Assembly (NCBI RefSeq): GCF_009938165.1
Contig: NZ_AP019650.1
Location: forward strand, 496,001 to 560,000
Origin: Vibrio taketomensis
GTDB taxonomy: Bacteria > Pseudomonadota > Gammaproteobacteria > Enterobacterales > Vibrionaceae
DNA: 64,000 bases
Direction: 5' to 3'
The notes under the pieces were generated by a model. That model was not told where the DNA came from. It saw only the letters and a list, made by a program, of their open reading frames with translations, and ran no database searches. Shown one piece after another: positions 7,834-17,199 of this stretch (positions are counted from its first letter, which is position 1; each line of letters begins with the position of its first letter). Position numbers and translations under genes: made by a program.

Positions 7834-8286
7834 ATGGATATGTGCCTCGAATTAAGAAATATAAATCAACGGAATTTCTATGAAATTTGTCAGTTAGACG
7901 TCGCCCAAAACCAGCGCAATCATGTTGATAGCAATGCTATTTTATTAGCTGAAGCGAACTTTATGCCTTTCCCTTGGTTTAAGGGGGTTTACTTAAATAA
8001 TAATCCTGTTGGTTTTATCTTAGTAAACGCAGATACTGATTCTGGCAAATTTGAGCTTTGGCGTCTTATGTTAGATCAATCTCAACAGTCAAAAGGTTAC
8101 GGCCGCAAAGCGATAGAGTTATTGAAATCAGCATTGGTTGATGAATATAGAATCTCTCGGCTATACACCAGTGTTGTTTCAGGTTCAGGCAGCCCTTTAG
8201 GTTTCTACACAAGTTGTGGCTTTATACCGACAGGTCAGTTAGTTGAAGAGCGCGAAGTGGAGTTGTATTTATCTCTTGAGCGCTAA
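7834..8286 (+). CDS. GNAT family N-acetyltransferase, diamine/spermidine-type
   Basis: The protein has about 150 residues from ATG 7834, preceded by GAAGGGA. It opens with LELRNINQRNFYEICQL, a usual start for the spermidine/diamine acetyltransferase branch. It contains WFKGVYLNNNPVGFILV, then the acetyl-CoA site WRLMLDQSQQSKGYGRKAIE (Q-S-K-G-Y-G-R), then a YTSVVSGSGSPLGFYTSCGF finish with the typical tyrosine. An alternative TTG start at 7774 adds a hydrophobic stretch unlike the family. The substrate is inferred only from overall similarity. Confidence 0.75.
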   Translation: MDMCLELRNINQRNFYEICQLDVAQNQRNHVDSNAILLAEANFMPFPWFKGVYLNNNPVGFILVNADTDSGKFELWRLMLDQSQQSKGYGRKAIELLKSALVDEYRISRLYTSVVSGSGSPLGFYTSCGFIPTGQLVEEREVELYLSLER

Positions 8287-8438
8287 CGCTCAAAGAGAGT
8301 ATATGGATTTAATGTTGGATTGTGATGATCGCTATTTTAAGTGTGATACGCACTAATCAAGTTACTCAAAACGGCAATAAAAACGAACGGATTCGGTTAG
8401 GGCGTGGTTTATCGTGCAGCTAAGTACAGGGAGGGATA

Positions 8439-9007
8439 ATGAGCAAAAATTTATTGATGTTAACCGTTATTTTGAGTGTAGCCGGATGCAGCACCCAGAA
8501 ACATCAACTTCAAAGGATCACGTGAGGTTTGTTATCGGTAATCCGTTAACGACTTACGAGGTTAACTTATCTATAGGGAGTTACGATGAGGGTGGATTTA
8601 AAGAAGGATCATTTTCGCAACCATCATATACTCTGACCGAAGATCAACGCTATATCGTTGGGAATGCAAAGCGTGGCTCGGTGATTGCAATCACGTCGAC
8701 AAAAGCGACTGACGCAGGTGGGAATTATTTAGGTAAGTTTACTCCTTGCAATAAGACGCTGGTATTTCAATTGCCTTCTGGTTACTCAACCGTCTATGTT
8801 ACCGATATAAATTATGAATGGGGAAAGATCGTCATCTATCCAAAGTACAGAGATAACTACGATCAAGCCAAAGCCTATTTTAGTGAGAGACCCGAATGGG
8901 GTATTCAGGACCTCGCACAAACCACTTATCGCCAGTTGTACGCGGAGCTATATAGTGGTTGTAGAAAAACAAGTTCTCACCCTTATGCCCTTTGGCGTCC
9001 ATATTAA
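8439..9007 (+). pseudogene. Putative lipoprotein, frameshifted
   Basis: ATG 8439, with GAGGG just upstream, begins MSKNLLMLTVILSVAGCSTQ, a clear lipoprotein signal with lipobox VAGC. This frame stops near 8526. The frame one base back stays open to 9007 and encodes the likely mature part (VRFVIGNPLTTYEVNLSIGS onward). One base seems to be missing between about 8500 and 8525. Joined, the product has about 189 residues. It would be anchored to the outer membrane. No family is recognised. Confidence 0.55.
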
Positions 9008-9222
9008 TAATCTATGTAAAGCGTCATTAGAATTGATGAGCAATGCTTGGCATCTTTCGATAGCATAAAAATTGAAATTCATGAGGTCACTAAGATAGGA
9101 ACATAAAACAGGATTGCATTGGGAGGCTGGATGCCATTTACACCACTACCTATGGGGGCTGCGTTAGTGTTTTGCTCAAACTAATTGGTTTAAATGAAAT
9201 ACGAAAGCAAGGAAGCAGAAGT

Positions 9223-9606
9223 ATGAAAATTAACAGGGTACACATAGCAAAATGTCACTGCGGTGCAGTTGAATTAGAACTTACGTTACCAAACGGTCTA
9301 GAAGATCCTCGTCGCTGTTCATGTTCGATGTGTCGAAAGCGTGGCGCAATTGCCGCATCAGTGCTTTTAGAGAACCTAAAAATTGTTAAAGGAGAGGATA
9401 ATCTGACTCTATACCAATTTAACACCATGACAGCTAAGCATTTCTTCTGCAAAACTTGCGGCATATATACGCATCATCAAAGGCGCTCCAATCCACATCA
9501 ATATGCGATCAACGTAGCGTGTTTAGAAGGTGTGAATCCTTACGATTTGGAGCCAGTAAAGATTTATGATGGCATACATCATCCGGGTGATTCTATATTC
9601 AAGTAA
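9223..9606 (+). CDS. GFA/CENP-V family zinc-binding protein
   Basis: The protein has 127 residues from ATG 9223, with AAGGAA upstream. It shows the family's cysteine pattern: CHCGAVELEL near residue 11, CSCSMCRKRGA near 37, and FFCKTCGIYTHHQ near 75. These bind zinc in glutathione-dependent formaldehyde-activating enzyme (Gfa) and related proteins. Most members of this size are not proven Gfa enzymes, so thiol or carbon-sulfur chemistry is only a family-level guess. It stands alone; the next gene is 30 bases on. Confidence 0.8.
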   Translation: MKINRVHIAKCHCGAVELELTLPNGLEDPRRCSCSMCRKRGAIAASVLLENLKIVKGEDNLTLYQFNTMTAKHFFCKTCGIYTHHQRRSNPHQYAINVACLEGVNPYDLEPVKIYDGIHHPGDSIFK

Positions 9607-9639
9607 TCTTATTATGTCAGAACCAGAACACCGGTATTG

Positions 9640-10047
9640 ATGATGACAAGATCGGTAAATATCTACGTGTTGTTGGCAATCATTACGTTCGTAGTGGAAT
9701 TTGCCATTAGTGACGGTAACGAGAAGTTGTGGATTGACTACTCATTAGGAGTGATGTCTTTGGGATGCTGGATAGGTTTAGGCTATTTAGCATGGCGAGC
9801 TAAAGATAAAGTAACTCATGTTAATCGAGAGTACGCTTTAAAAGGGGTTTTAGCGATAGTCGTTAGTTTGGCTATATTTGGTTTACTCTCAGGCTACTAC
9901 TTACAGACCCCGTTTGTTGTGGTGGCAACACATTGGTACCGTTATCACTCTTGGTTGTTGGGTTCGATATATTTGTCAGTGTTTACATTTTTATTGTTCT
10001 TATCTGTACTAATGCTGAAAAGAGTATTAGCAGGTAAGGTGAAGTAA
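9640..10047 (+). CDS. Four-helix inner-membrane protein of unknown function
   Basis: The protein has about 135 residues from ATG 9640; a second ATG follows at once. It shows four hydrophobic segments: YVLLAIITFVVEFAI, LGVMSLGCWIGLGYLAW, LKGVLAIVVSLAIFGLL and LLGSIYLSVFTFLLFLSVLM. Short charged loops such as RAKDKVTHVNREY separate them. I do not recognise the family. It may be expressed with the upstream GFA-type gene, since the gap is only about 30 bases. Confidence 0.6.
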   Translation: MMTRSVNIYVLLAIITFVVEFAISDGNEKLWIDYSLGVMSLGCWIGLGYLAWRAKDKVTHVNREYALKGVLAIVVSLAIFGLLSGYYLQTPFVVVATHWYRYHSWLLGSIYLSVFTFLLFLSVLMLKRVLAGKVK

Positions 10048-10130
10048 CATCGATATAGTGCCAATTAGGAGCAATATAGAAAGCTTCATTTAGCATCATG
10101 GATGGTGCGATAGGGTATTGAGGGAATGAG

Positions 10131-10379
10131 ATGAATGATAACGAATCAGTAAAAATACTTTCTGAGATTAGAGATGAAATCAAAACCATGAATAGTCAGA
10201 TTAAATGGTTAACGGACAAAGCCAATGAAGCAATGTTAGAAGATGAAAATAGAGAGAAAGATTTACTGAAAGCGGCTGAATTGGAAAACAATAAATCCAA
10301 GAAAGACCTATTAACGGTGGTGATCATGTTGATTGGTCTTACGGTTTGGTTTGCATTGGAAAAATTTGGACTTGTCTAA
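10131..10379 (+). CDS. Small coiled-coil protein with a C-terminal membrane anchor
   Basis: The protein has 82 residues from ATG 10131, with a GAGGGAATGAG context. The first 60 residues are charged and helical (SEIRDEIKTMNSQIKWLTDK, then ENREKDLLKAAELENNKSKK), likely a coiled coil. The last 20 form a single membrane helix, LLTVVIMLIGLTVWFAL. This topology suggests a small tail-anchored inner-membrane protein. No family is recognised. Confidence 0.6.
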   Translation: MNDNESVKILSEIRDEIKTMNSQIKWLTDKANEAMLEDENREKDLLKAAELENNKSKKDLLTVVIMLIGLTVWFALEKFGLV

Positions 10380-10495
10380 AAATGTAGAGCCAAAATTTGC
10401 AGAGAATGGTGACCTAGTTGATACATTTATCGCATTGGTGCAGCTACCTATTTTCGTAAAAAGTATTGCTATTACCCTCATGGAGTGACGACATT

Positions 10496-11497
10496 ATGGA
10501 TCCATTAACGCAGGGTGTGCTTGGGGCATCATTTTCACAGTCGGTCAGTAAAAAACAGCATATAGTAGTCGCAGGTATATTGGGGCTACTATCGGCAATG
10601 TCGCCTGATTTAGATGTGCTGATCCGCTCAACCAGTGATCCTCTGCTATTTCTTGAGTACCATCGGCAATTTACTCATTCGCTATTGTTTATTCCTATCG
10701 GCAGTTTGATTTGCTGTCTCGTATTACACCCTTTGATCGCAAAAAAGCGCGGATTTACTTTTAAGCAAAGTTGGCTTTATTGCGCGTTAGGATTTGGCTC
10801 TCATGCACTGTTGGATGCCTGTACGTCCTATGGTACACAGCTATTATGGCCATTTAGTGAGCAACGTTTTGCTTGGAATATGGTGTCTGTGGTTGACCCT
10901 ATATTTACTTTGCCAATCGTTGCTTTATTTGTGTTTGCGATGCTGAAGCGAAATCGTTGCTTTGCGCGAATCACATTGCTTTGGGCTGTTGGTTATCTGG
11001 TGCTTGCTGCAGTACAAAGAGAAAGGGCTGAAGAGGCTGGTTGGCAATTAGCCGCTGAGCGTGACCATTCACCATTAAGACTGCAAGCGAAGCCAAGCTT
11101 TGGCAACATTTTGGTTTGGAAAGTGGTATATGAGACTAATGAACACTTTTATGTGGATGCAGTTAGAGTAGGCACATCCGCTAAATATTACCAAGGTAGC
11201 GCTATTGCTAAGTTAGATCTTCAAAGGGACTTCCCGTGGCTTAAAAATGATTCACAGCAAAGCCAAGACATCATGCGTTTTAACCGTTTCTCAGAGGGTT
11301 ATTTAGCACAAGATCCTCATAACAATTTGCGTATTATCGATGTGCGTTACTCAATGATTCCTAATCAGATTAAGCCCCTTTGGAGCATTCAATTATCTCC
11401 ATCGGCGAGTACTGATGCTCATGTCGCTTATTTAACCCATCGAGAAAATAGTAAAGAGTCTACAGAACGGCTTATCGAGATGATATTCGACTTTTGA
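10496..11497 (+). CDS. YdjM/DUF457 family membrane-bound metal-dependent hydrolase
   Basis: The protein has 333 residues from ATG 10496 (MDPLTQGVLGASFSQ). The N-terminal half has metal-ligand motifs of the family: DPLTQ at the start, SPDLDVL near 41, HRQFTHSLLF near 62 and GFGSHALLDACTSYGTQ near 108. Four or more membrane helices lie in the first 180 residues. The C-terminal part is soluble. This is the LexA-regulated YdjM-like family in enterobacteria; its substrate is unknown. An upstream start at 10466 is possible but gives an atypical N-terminus. Confidence 0.8.
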   Translation: MDPLTQGVLGASFSQSVSKKQHIVVAGILGLLSAMSPDLDVLIRSTSDPLLFLEYHRQFTHSLLFIPIGSLICCLVLHPLIAKKRGFTFKQSWLYCALGFGSHALLDACTSYGTQLLWPFSEQRFAWNMVSVVDPIFTLPIVALFVFAMLKRNRCFARITLLWAVGYLVLAAVQRERAEEAGWQLAAERDHSPLRLQAKPSFGNILVWKVVYETNEHFYVDAVRVGTSAKYYQGSAIAKLDLQRDFPWLKNDSQQSQDIMRFNRFSEGYLAQDPHNNLRIIDVRYSMIPNQIKPLWSIQLSPSASTDAHVAYLTHRENSKESTERLIEMIFDF

Positions 11498-11759
11498 TTG
11501 CTTATTGGAAAGGGGCGTTAGAGGGAATAAAAGTGAGATGCGAATTAACGTGCGATTTGCCGCAATAATATCCATTTATTAGCATTTAAAATGTTGACGG
11601 GTTAATAAAATGTTACGGTGGTGGCTTGATTGAATGGTCACTCATTTTTGTGATTAGAAATGGATATCTAGTTCCCTGCTTGAGACTTATAAGCGTGAGC
11701 ACTCAGCGCGCGTTATCAATCAATCCAATTAAGTCAACATTATTACCAAGGACGGTGTC

Positions 11760-12521
11760 GTGAAAAACTACCCAGTATTATTATCCTTTTGTCTTCTGCT
11801 AATTGGATGTTCAGAACAAGAGTCAAAGCTCGAACTTTCGATCCAATATTGGCAAGCGTTAGTAGAAAATAACACGCAGAAACTGGACTCGATTATTCTC
11901 CATGCAGAGAATCAAAACGACGAGTTGGTTATCAAAAAAAGATACACTGGGGAGCGTCCGGTTCAGGTGAAGGAGATCGATGAAGGCGTTTTGGTTAGCC
12001 TTAGTCGTTACTGTTTTCCTGATCTTAAGTTCACGACTTACATTGCAGAGATTGATGGAACTTTGAAAGTCGACCATGGGAAAACTATGGCAGCGCTATT
12101 TAAAGCCCTACGAAAGGCCAAAACCAATAAAGAATTTTGCTACGAGTTTGATGACGCGCCTTTGCAAGGGAAAATCGACGGGAAAGAGTGGCGAGCAACA
12201 ATGCTGGTGGAAGTGCCGTTTTTAAATAGTACAGTGCACACTTTGTATGGCACCGATACCGTACCTGGTGAATTTGAGGGAACGAGCTTTCCACATATCA
12301 ATTTGTTCAAGTTTAATGATGGCAATGCAAAGAGTCGAAGTGGCAATTTCGGCGATTACACGCGAATGACCATGTATAGCCCGCCGGGAAATAATATGAG
12401 TGGTTTAGGTAGTTTTCGCGTATCTCAGGTAACCGATGAGAGCTACAAACTTGAGATAACCTATAAGCACGATGATGAAAACTACATATCTGGCTATTTT
12501 ATCGTAAAAACCGTGCGCTGA
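11760..12521 (+). CDS. Putative lipoprotein
   Basis: The protein has 253 residues from GTG 11760, with ACGGTG upstream. It begins MKNYPVLLSFCLLLIGCSEQ, a lipoprotein signal with lipobox LIGC. The N-terminal part (SIQYWQALVENNTQKLDSII) resembles nuclear-transport-factor-like or DUF lipoproteins. The rest is beta-rich and I do not assign it. A strong hairpin terminator follows at 12551, so it is a single-gene unit. Confidence 0.7.
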   Translation: MKNYPVLLSFCLLLIGCSEQESKLELSIQYWQALVENNTQKLDSIILHAENQNDELVIKKRYTGERPVQVKEIDEGVLVSLSRYCFPDLKFTTYIAEIDGTLKVDHGKTMAALFKALRKAKTNKEFCYEFDDAPLQGKIDGKEWRATMLVEVPFLNSTVHTLYGTDTVPGEFEGTSFPHINLFKFNDGNAKSRSGNFGDYTRMTMYSPPGNNMSGLGSFRVSQVTDESYKLEITYKHDDENYISGYFIVKTVR

Positions 12522-12550
12522 TTATTGAGTCGAGACTTGCTGTATAAATA

Positions 12551-12579
12551 AAATACCGCCAATAGATGGCGGTATTTTT
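12551..12579 (+). terminator. Bidirectional rho-independent terminator
   Basis: The inverted repeat AAATACCGCCA / TGGCGGTATTT with loop ATAGA is followed by T-rich sequence. A-rich sequence precedes it, so it can serve both the + strand lipoprotein gene and the minus strand gene ending at 12596. Confidence 0.85.
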
Positions 12580-12595
12580 GTGTTTACGTATTGTC

Positions 12596-12928
12596 TTATG
12601 CGCAGCACTTTTTGTATTTTTTGCCACTTCCACAGCTACATGGATCGTTACGGTTTGGCGTTTTTTCAAATACGGTTGTGGCTGGTTTGTTTAGCAGGAT
12701 ATCCAGTTCGATGGTGTTTTCTGCTTGAGTCGCATCCACGATGATGTTGGCAACGATTGCTTTTTCGTTAACGATAAGTTCAATCTCAGTCTTACGCTCT
12801 TCTGAACATACAGTAACAGTGATAGGCGCTTCTGGAGACCCAGCTTTAACATCACGGTTCACGTTGTAACCAGAAATTACGTGGTTTTGCCTAGCGTCGA
12901 TTCGGCCTTTGAAAAACAATTTAGACAT
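12596..12928 (-). CDS. SEC-C metal-binding motif protein (PBPRA1643 family)
   Basis: The protein has 110 residues. It ends with a SEC-C motif, [19 protein letters not shown], where C-x-C...C-C binds zinc as in the SecA tail. The N-terminal part, [20 protein letters not shown], matches a small family seen in Vibrio and Photobacterium. It is cytoplasmic; the role is unknown. The start at 12928 is followed by an open, well-conserved beginning. Confidence 0.85.
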   Translation of the reverse strand: MSKLFFKGRIDARQNHVISGYNVNRDVKAGSPEAPITVTVCSEERKTEIELIVNEKAIVANIIVDATQAENTIELDILLNKPATTVFEKTPNRNDPCSCGSGKKYKKCCA

Positions 12929-13146
12929 GCAGATGCTCTTTGATCATAAAAATGAGCAGGGATTATACGTATTGATGCCAAATGATAAAGCGTTAAATGA
13001 GGCTATATTCAATCGAGGAAGTCGTTATAATGCCGTCCCAGTGATTTAAGTGACGCTGCAAGTATTTTCGTGCTTGCTTACATTACTGTTTAGACTAACG
13101 TTAAAGACTGAAAATAAAGCAATAATTATAGTAAAGGCCAGATAAA

Positions 13147-13494
13147 GTGACCGCTCATAAATATCCCGTAAATCTTCATAAGCAATACCATGCTCACGTC
13201 TATTTTGATGCGCAAACCTTAGCGTTTGCAACGGACTTGTGCCATCAAGTGGCAAACAAATTCGGTTTGACGATTGGCCGTGTACATCAAAAGTTAGTGG
13301 GCCCGCATACTAAGTGGAGCTGCCAAATTTTGTTTTCCAGTACGGATTTTGATGCGCTGATCCCGTGGCTTGATGAACACCGTGATGGTTTAAGTGTACT
13401 TGTTCATGCTGATACTGGTGATGATATTTTGGACCATACAGAGTATGTGTATTGGCTTGGTGAACCTGTAGAAATCGATTTAAGCGGTTTGTAA
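13147..13494 (+). CDS. DOPA 4,5-dioxygenase family protein
   Basis: The protein has 115 residues from GTG 13147. It shows the family pattern: YHAHVYFDAQT near 14 (HAHVYF), VGPHTKWSCQILF near 51 and LSVLVHADTGDDILDHT near 80. These histidines match the metal-binding set of this small dioxygenase-like family. In bacteria it is usually annotated without a proven substrate. It is convergent with phnX; a shared hairpin separates them. Confidence 0.85.
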   Translation: MTAHKYPVNLHKQYHAHVYFDAQTLAFATDLCHQVANKFGLTIGRVHQKLVGPHTKWSCQILFSSTDFDALIPWLDEHRDGLSVLVHADTGDDILDHTEYVYWLGEPVEIDLSGL

Positions 13495-13512
13495 CTCATC
13501 GACTTCAATGAA

Positions 13513-13539
13513 AAAGCCAGCACTTGTGATGCTGGCTTT
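13513..13539. terminator. Bidirectional terminator between the DOPA dioxygenase-like gene and phnX
   Basis: The stem AAAGCCAGCA / TGCTGGCTTT has loop CTTGTGA. It is A-rich on the left and T-ended on the right, and sits between two converging genes. Confidence 0.8.
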
Positions 13540-13566
13540 GGTTGAACAGCGCGCATAATCAATAGA

Positions 13567-14388
13567 TTAAGGGCGCTCGCCTGCAGCAATACGCTGTTCA
13601 ATTTCAGCAATTACTTGTGGCAGATCGGCAATCGTATCAATTAGGTAGTGTGGTTTGCTTGCGATCAGCTTTTCGCGTGCTTGTTCGCGAGCCGTATTGA
13701 GTGTCTCTTCATCGGCGCTTTGGAACTGCTCAAAGGTTAAACCCGCTTCATTTCCTGACAGTAATAGCGCAACAGTCCACATACCTGCATTGTGACCTTC
13801 TTCAATTCCCGGTTTAGAGTCATCGACTTTCACACAATGGTTTACATTGGTCACGCCCAATTCAATGACATTTTTCAGTGCCATATATGGCGCAGGGCGC
13901 GCCCCATGTGTTAGATCATCTGAGGCGACGATGTAGTCGGGTTTGTAGCCATAATCGGCAGCGACAGGAATGAGTACATCCATCACTTCGCGCGGGTAGC
14001 CAGAGCATGAGCCAATTTTGATGCCTTTGGCTCTGAGCTCCTCGACCACCTCCACAGCGTTTAGGATCGGCGCTGCGTGATCCGCCACTTTGGCTTTTTG
14101 CAATGGCATAAAGGCGGCGTAGATGATGTCGATATCCTCAGTCGTCATTTCGCGGCCAAATTGAGCGGCCCAGCGTGCCTTTACTGAAGGAATACGACCC
14201 ACGGCTTGAATATGGTGCCACTTGCTGATGCCCATCGGTTCGCGAGCTTCTGTCAGCGAAACATCAAAGTCAAACCCTTGTTTGAATGCTTCGACAAAGA
14301 TACTGGTTGGAGCAAAAGATCCAAAATCGACGATGGTTCCAGCCCAGTCAAAGATAACTGCTTGAATTGGTGAAGTGTTGTTAGTCAT
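13567..14388 (-). CDS. phnX: Phosphonoacetaldehyde hydrolase
   Basis: The protein has 273 residues and is a HAD-superfamily enzyme that splits phosphonoacetaldehyde to acetaldehyde and phosphate. Visible features are the nucleophile motif [13 protein letters not shown] near residue 10, and [10 protein letters not shown] near 50, whose lysine forms the Schiff base in this family. [12 protein letters not shown] near 125 is motif II, and [19 protein letters not shown] near 182 is the acid motif. I chose ATG 14388; a longer frame to 14448 overlaps pbfA. It is the last gene of the phnW-pbfA-phnX unit, 13 bases after pbfA. Confidence 0.95.
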   Translation of the reverse strand: MTNNTSPIQAVIFDWAGTIVDFGSFAPTSIFVEAFKQGFDFDVSLTEAREPMGISKWHHIQAVGRIPSVKARWAAQFGREMTTEDIDIIYAAFMPLQKAKVADHAAPILNAVEVVEELRAKGIKIGSCSGYPREVMDVLIPVAADYGYKPDYIVASDDLTHGARPAPYMALKNVIELGVTNVNHCVKVDDSKPGIEEGHNAGMWTVALLLSGNEAGLTFEQFQSADEETLNTAREQAREKLIASKPHYLIDTIADLPQVIAEIEQRIAAGERP

Positions 14389-14401
14389 TGTTAGTAATCC
14401 A

Positions 14402-15781
14402 TTATAAATAGTGATATTGATGACAGACGTCAGCGATCGCTTGTTCAAAGATGGCTAACGCGTCGTTAAGCTGTTGTCGAGAAATAATCAAAGGTGGACT
14501 AAGTTGAATCACATTACCTTGGGAGACTTTGAAACTTAGGCCATTGTTTAAGCATTGATATAAGACAGTTTCCGCCTCATCAAACGCGCGCTGCTTAGTT
14601 TGTTGATTGGTGACGAGCTCAACGCCCCATAGCAAACCGATGCCGCGCACATCACCAATAACCGGGTACTTAGCCTGCATGGCACTAAGCTTTTCGCGCA
14701 TAAATTGGCTATCTGCTTTTACTTTGGCGAGCAGCCCTTCCTGCTCGATGACTTCCATGGTGGCAAGTGCTGCCGCGCAGCCTATCGGGCTCTTCTCATG
14801 GGTGTAATGCCCCATAGAAATGTCCGTAGCGGTGTTGAACTTGTCTTTGGTGATCATTGCGGCGATGGGGACGAGACCGCCGCCGAAACCCTTGCCGATA
14901 CACAAAATATCGGGTTCGATGCCATAGGCTTGATGGGTAAACCATTCACCGCTTCGACCCATGCCGTTAGGAATATCGTCGATGATGAGTAGTACATTGT
15001 GTTTGTCACAAATTTCGCGCACTCGTTGCCAATACGCTTTGCTTGGTACTTGAACATCAGTGTTGCGCACGGCTTCTGCAATAAATGCCCCAACGCCCCC
15101 TTCTTTTTCAATGACGTATTCTAGATAGTCGGCGTAATGCACGTCGCTGTCATCTGTGCTGGGAAAAGCACCGCGATAGGAAATTGGAGGTGGAATGCGC
15201 TCGACGCCCGCCATTAATGGCCCCATGCCCTGACGAAAACAGGCTTCGCCTCCAACGGCAATCGCATCGAGTGATGCTCCGTGGAATGAATCCCACAAGG
15301 AAACCACTTTATAATTCCCTGTAACATGACGAGCTAATTTGAGTGCCATACCAATAGCTGATGTACCGCCCGGCGCAAATAAAACACGATTGAGCTCGCC
15401 ACCACAAATCTGGGTCAGTTTTTCCGCACACTCTATTGCAATGGCATGCGTAAAACGCCTCGGGGAAAAGGGCAGTTTTGCCATCTGCTGTTGCACTCGC
15501 TGTATTACATGCGGATGGCCGTAGCCTAACTGGTGCACATTGTTGCCATGAAAGTCCATATAACGTTTACCAGCACTATCTTGAAGATAGATACCGTCTG
15601 CAGACTCTAAGCTATCTAAGCAAGGGGTAGACATGGCTTGATGTAAGAATACCTGACTATCACGCTGCAATAAGTTTTGTGTCGTGGCATCTTCAATCGC
15701 CTCTTTCCATGCTTGGCGGGCAGGGGTGGTGTTGATATCACCTTCACTACGAAAATGAGTCGGTTGTCTATCTTGAGTCAT
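14402..15781 (-). CDS. pbfA: (R)-1-hydroxy-2-aminoethylphosphonate ammonia-lyase
   Basis: The protein has 459 residues and belongs to the class III (ornithine-type) aminotransferase fold: [23 protein letters not shown] N-terminal sequence, [18 protein letters not shown] and the PLP-lysine segment [15 protein letters not shown] gene of this type placed between phnW and phnX corresponds to PbfA. PbfA was shown in Vibrio to convert (R)-1-hydroxy-AEP to phosphonoacetaldehyde with loss of ammonia, feeding PhnX. The assignment rests on this gene context plus fold. I chose ATG 15781 ([15 protein letters not shown]), as the longer frame to 15838 reaches into phnW. Confidence 0.85.
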   Translation of the reverse strand: MTQDRQPTHFRSEGDINTTPARQAWKEAIEDATTQNLLQRDSQVFLHQAMSTPCLDSLESADGIYLQDSAGKRYMDFHGNNVHQLGYGHPHVIQRVQQQMAKLPFSPRRFTHAIAIECAEKLTQICGGELNRVLFAPGGTSAIGMALKLARHVTGNYKVVSLWDSFHGASLDAIAVGGEACFRQGMGPLMAGVERIPPPISYRGAFPSTDDSDVHYADYLEYVIEKEGGVGAFIAEAVRNTDVQVPSKAYWQRVREICDKHNVLLIIDDIPNGMGRSGEWFTHQAYGIEPDILCIGKGFGGGLVPIAAMITKDKFNTATDISMGHYTHEKSPIGCAAALATMEVIEQEGLLAKVKADSQFMREKLSAMQAKYPVIGDVRGIGLLWGVELVTNQQTKQRAFDEAETVLYQCLNNGLSFKVSQGNVIQLSPPLIISRQQLNDALAIFEQAIADVCHQYHYL

Positions 15782-15825
15782 TATTTTTCTCTTGATGTCC
15801 GCTTCTTTTCCAATCGGATTTAGCT

Positions 15826-16926
15826 TTATTGCTGCCAATACATGGCGTTGGCGACTGCACCAATCAAGCGTTCAATGTCTTCTGGGTACACTTCACCGAT
15901 ATTACCGATACGGAAGCAGTCTGCGTTTGATACTTTACCTGGGTAGATCACAAAGCCTTGTTCCTTTAAAAGCTGATAAAACGCTTTGAATTGGTAACCG
16001 CTGTGAGTGGGTGAATGGAACGAGGTGATAATCGGTGAGTGCAATTCATTATCGAGTAGCGGTTCAAAGCCCAGCGATCGCATCCCAGCAACCAGTGTTT
16101 TTTGGTTAGTTTGGTAACGCTGGTGGCGTGCATCGATGCCGCCTTCTTGAGCAAGTTCGGTTAACGCTTGATGGAAAGCGCGTACGGTGTGTGTCGGAGA
16201 AGTAAAGCGCCACTTGCCATGGTTGGTTTGCATGCAGTGCCATTGATCATACAGATCTAAGCTAAGCGAGCGTGCCTGACCTTTACATTTTTCCAGTTCA
16301 GTTTGTTTGGCAATCACAAAGCCAAATCCCGGCACGCCTTGAATACACTTGTTCGCTGAGCTGATCATAAAGTCGATACCTAGCTCACCGATGTCCATTG
16401 GAATGCCTCCAAAGCTCGACATCGCATCGAGAATGACAACCTTGCCATGCTGTTTAGCAAGCCTGGTAAATGCTTCGATTGGGTTGAGCATGCCGGTTGT
16501 CGTCTCACAATGGACAATCGCTACGTGAGTAATCGTATTATCGTTTGCCAATATTTCCGCCACTTCGCTGAGATCTGGTCGGTCCGTTTCTCCAGGAGAA
16601 ATGACGTGATAAGCGATGTTAAGATAGTCAGCAATTTGTGCAATACGCGCACCGTAGGCACCGTTATCCACTACGAGTAATTTATCGTGTCGGCCAATCG
16701 CACTGCCGATTGTGGCTTCAACAGAAGCGGTGCCACTGCCTTGCATTAACACACTGGTGTAACCCGGGTGTTTGGTTGCGAGTGTGACTAGTTGGGTGCG
16801 GATCACTTCAACAATCTCTTTGTTGTAGTCGTCATCCCAAGTACACCAGTCTTTTAACATCGCTTGGCGCACTGTTTCAGAAGTGGATAGGGGGCCAGGA
16901 GTGAGCAGGATATAGTCGTTTTTCAT
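15826..16926 (-). CDS. phnW: 2-aminoethylphosphonate:pyruvate aminotransferase
   Basis: The protein has 366 residues and is a fold-type I PLP enzyme that moves the amino group of AEP to pyruvate, giving phosphonoacetaldehyde and alanine. Family marks are [20 protein letters not shown] at the N-terminus with [24 protein letters not shown] near 60, [10 protein letters not shown] near 167 and the PLP lysine in [15 protein letters not shown] near 190. It is the first gene of the leftward unit. A 14-bp operator-like site lies 24 bases upstream of the start codon, consistent with control by PhnR. Confidence 0.95.
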   Translation of the reverse strand: MKNDYILLTPGPLSTSETVRQAMLKDWCTWDDDYNKEIVEVIRTQLVTLATKHPGYTSVLMQGSGTASVEATIGSAIGRHDKLLVVDNGAYGARIAQIADYLNIAYHVISPGETDRPDLSEVAEILANDNTITHVAIVHCETTTGMLNPIEAFTRLAKQHGKVVILDAMSSFGGIPMDIGELGIDFMISSANKCIQGVPGFGFVIAKQTELEKCKGQARSLSLDLYDQWHCMQTNHGKWRFTSPTHTVRAFHQALTELAQEGGIDARHQRYQTNQKTLVAGMRSLGFEPLLDNELHSPIITSFHSPTHSGYQFKAFYQLLKEQGFVIYPGKVSNADCFRIGNIGEVYPEDIERLIGAVANAMYWQQ

Positions 16927-16949
16927 CTCAATTATCCGTAATTAACCAA

Positions 16950-16963
16950 CTGGTATACACCAG
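16950..16963. promoter_or_regulatory. Candidate PhnR operator upstream of phnW
   Basis: The 14-bp site CTGGTATACACCAG has arms CTGGT and ACCAG around four bases. The same arm-and-spacer arrangement occurs upstream of phnS (19740) and phnT (20995). GntR/HutC-type regulators such as PhnR bind sites of this kind. Assignment to PhnR is inference from this co-occurrence. Confidence 0.75.
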
Positions 16964-17199
16964 AATTGCAATTACTCTATCAGTGAGACAATTCGAGCGT
17001 AAATAGCTCGCAATCCAAATTCATAAAACTTTCATATCCAACGGGCTAATCCGTACTTAGATGACAGTTCGGTGACGCTGTGTAAGTAAATCTAACCCTG
17101 AGCGTTAGTTTTGCTGGCTCGGTAAATGTCATCAATGTTCGTAAAGTGTTAGTGAGATACAGCAACCAATCTTTTGAACATTTGAGTAAGGAATTTTCC

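Noticed and set aside
14705..14992. Antisense ORF of 95 codons over pbfA
   Set aside because: It is in shadow of a strongly supported gene and has no ribosome site.
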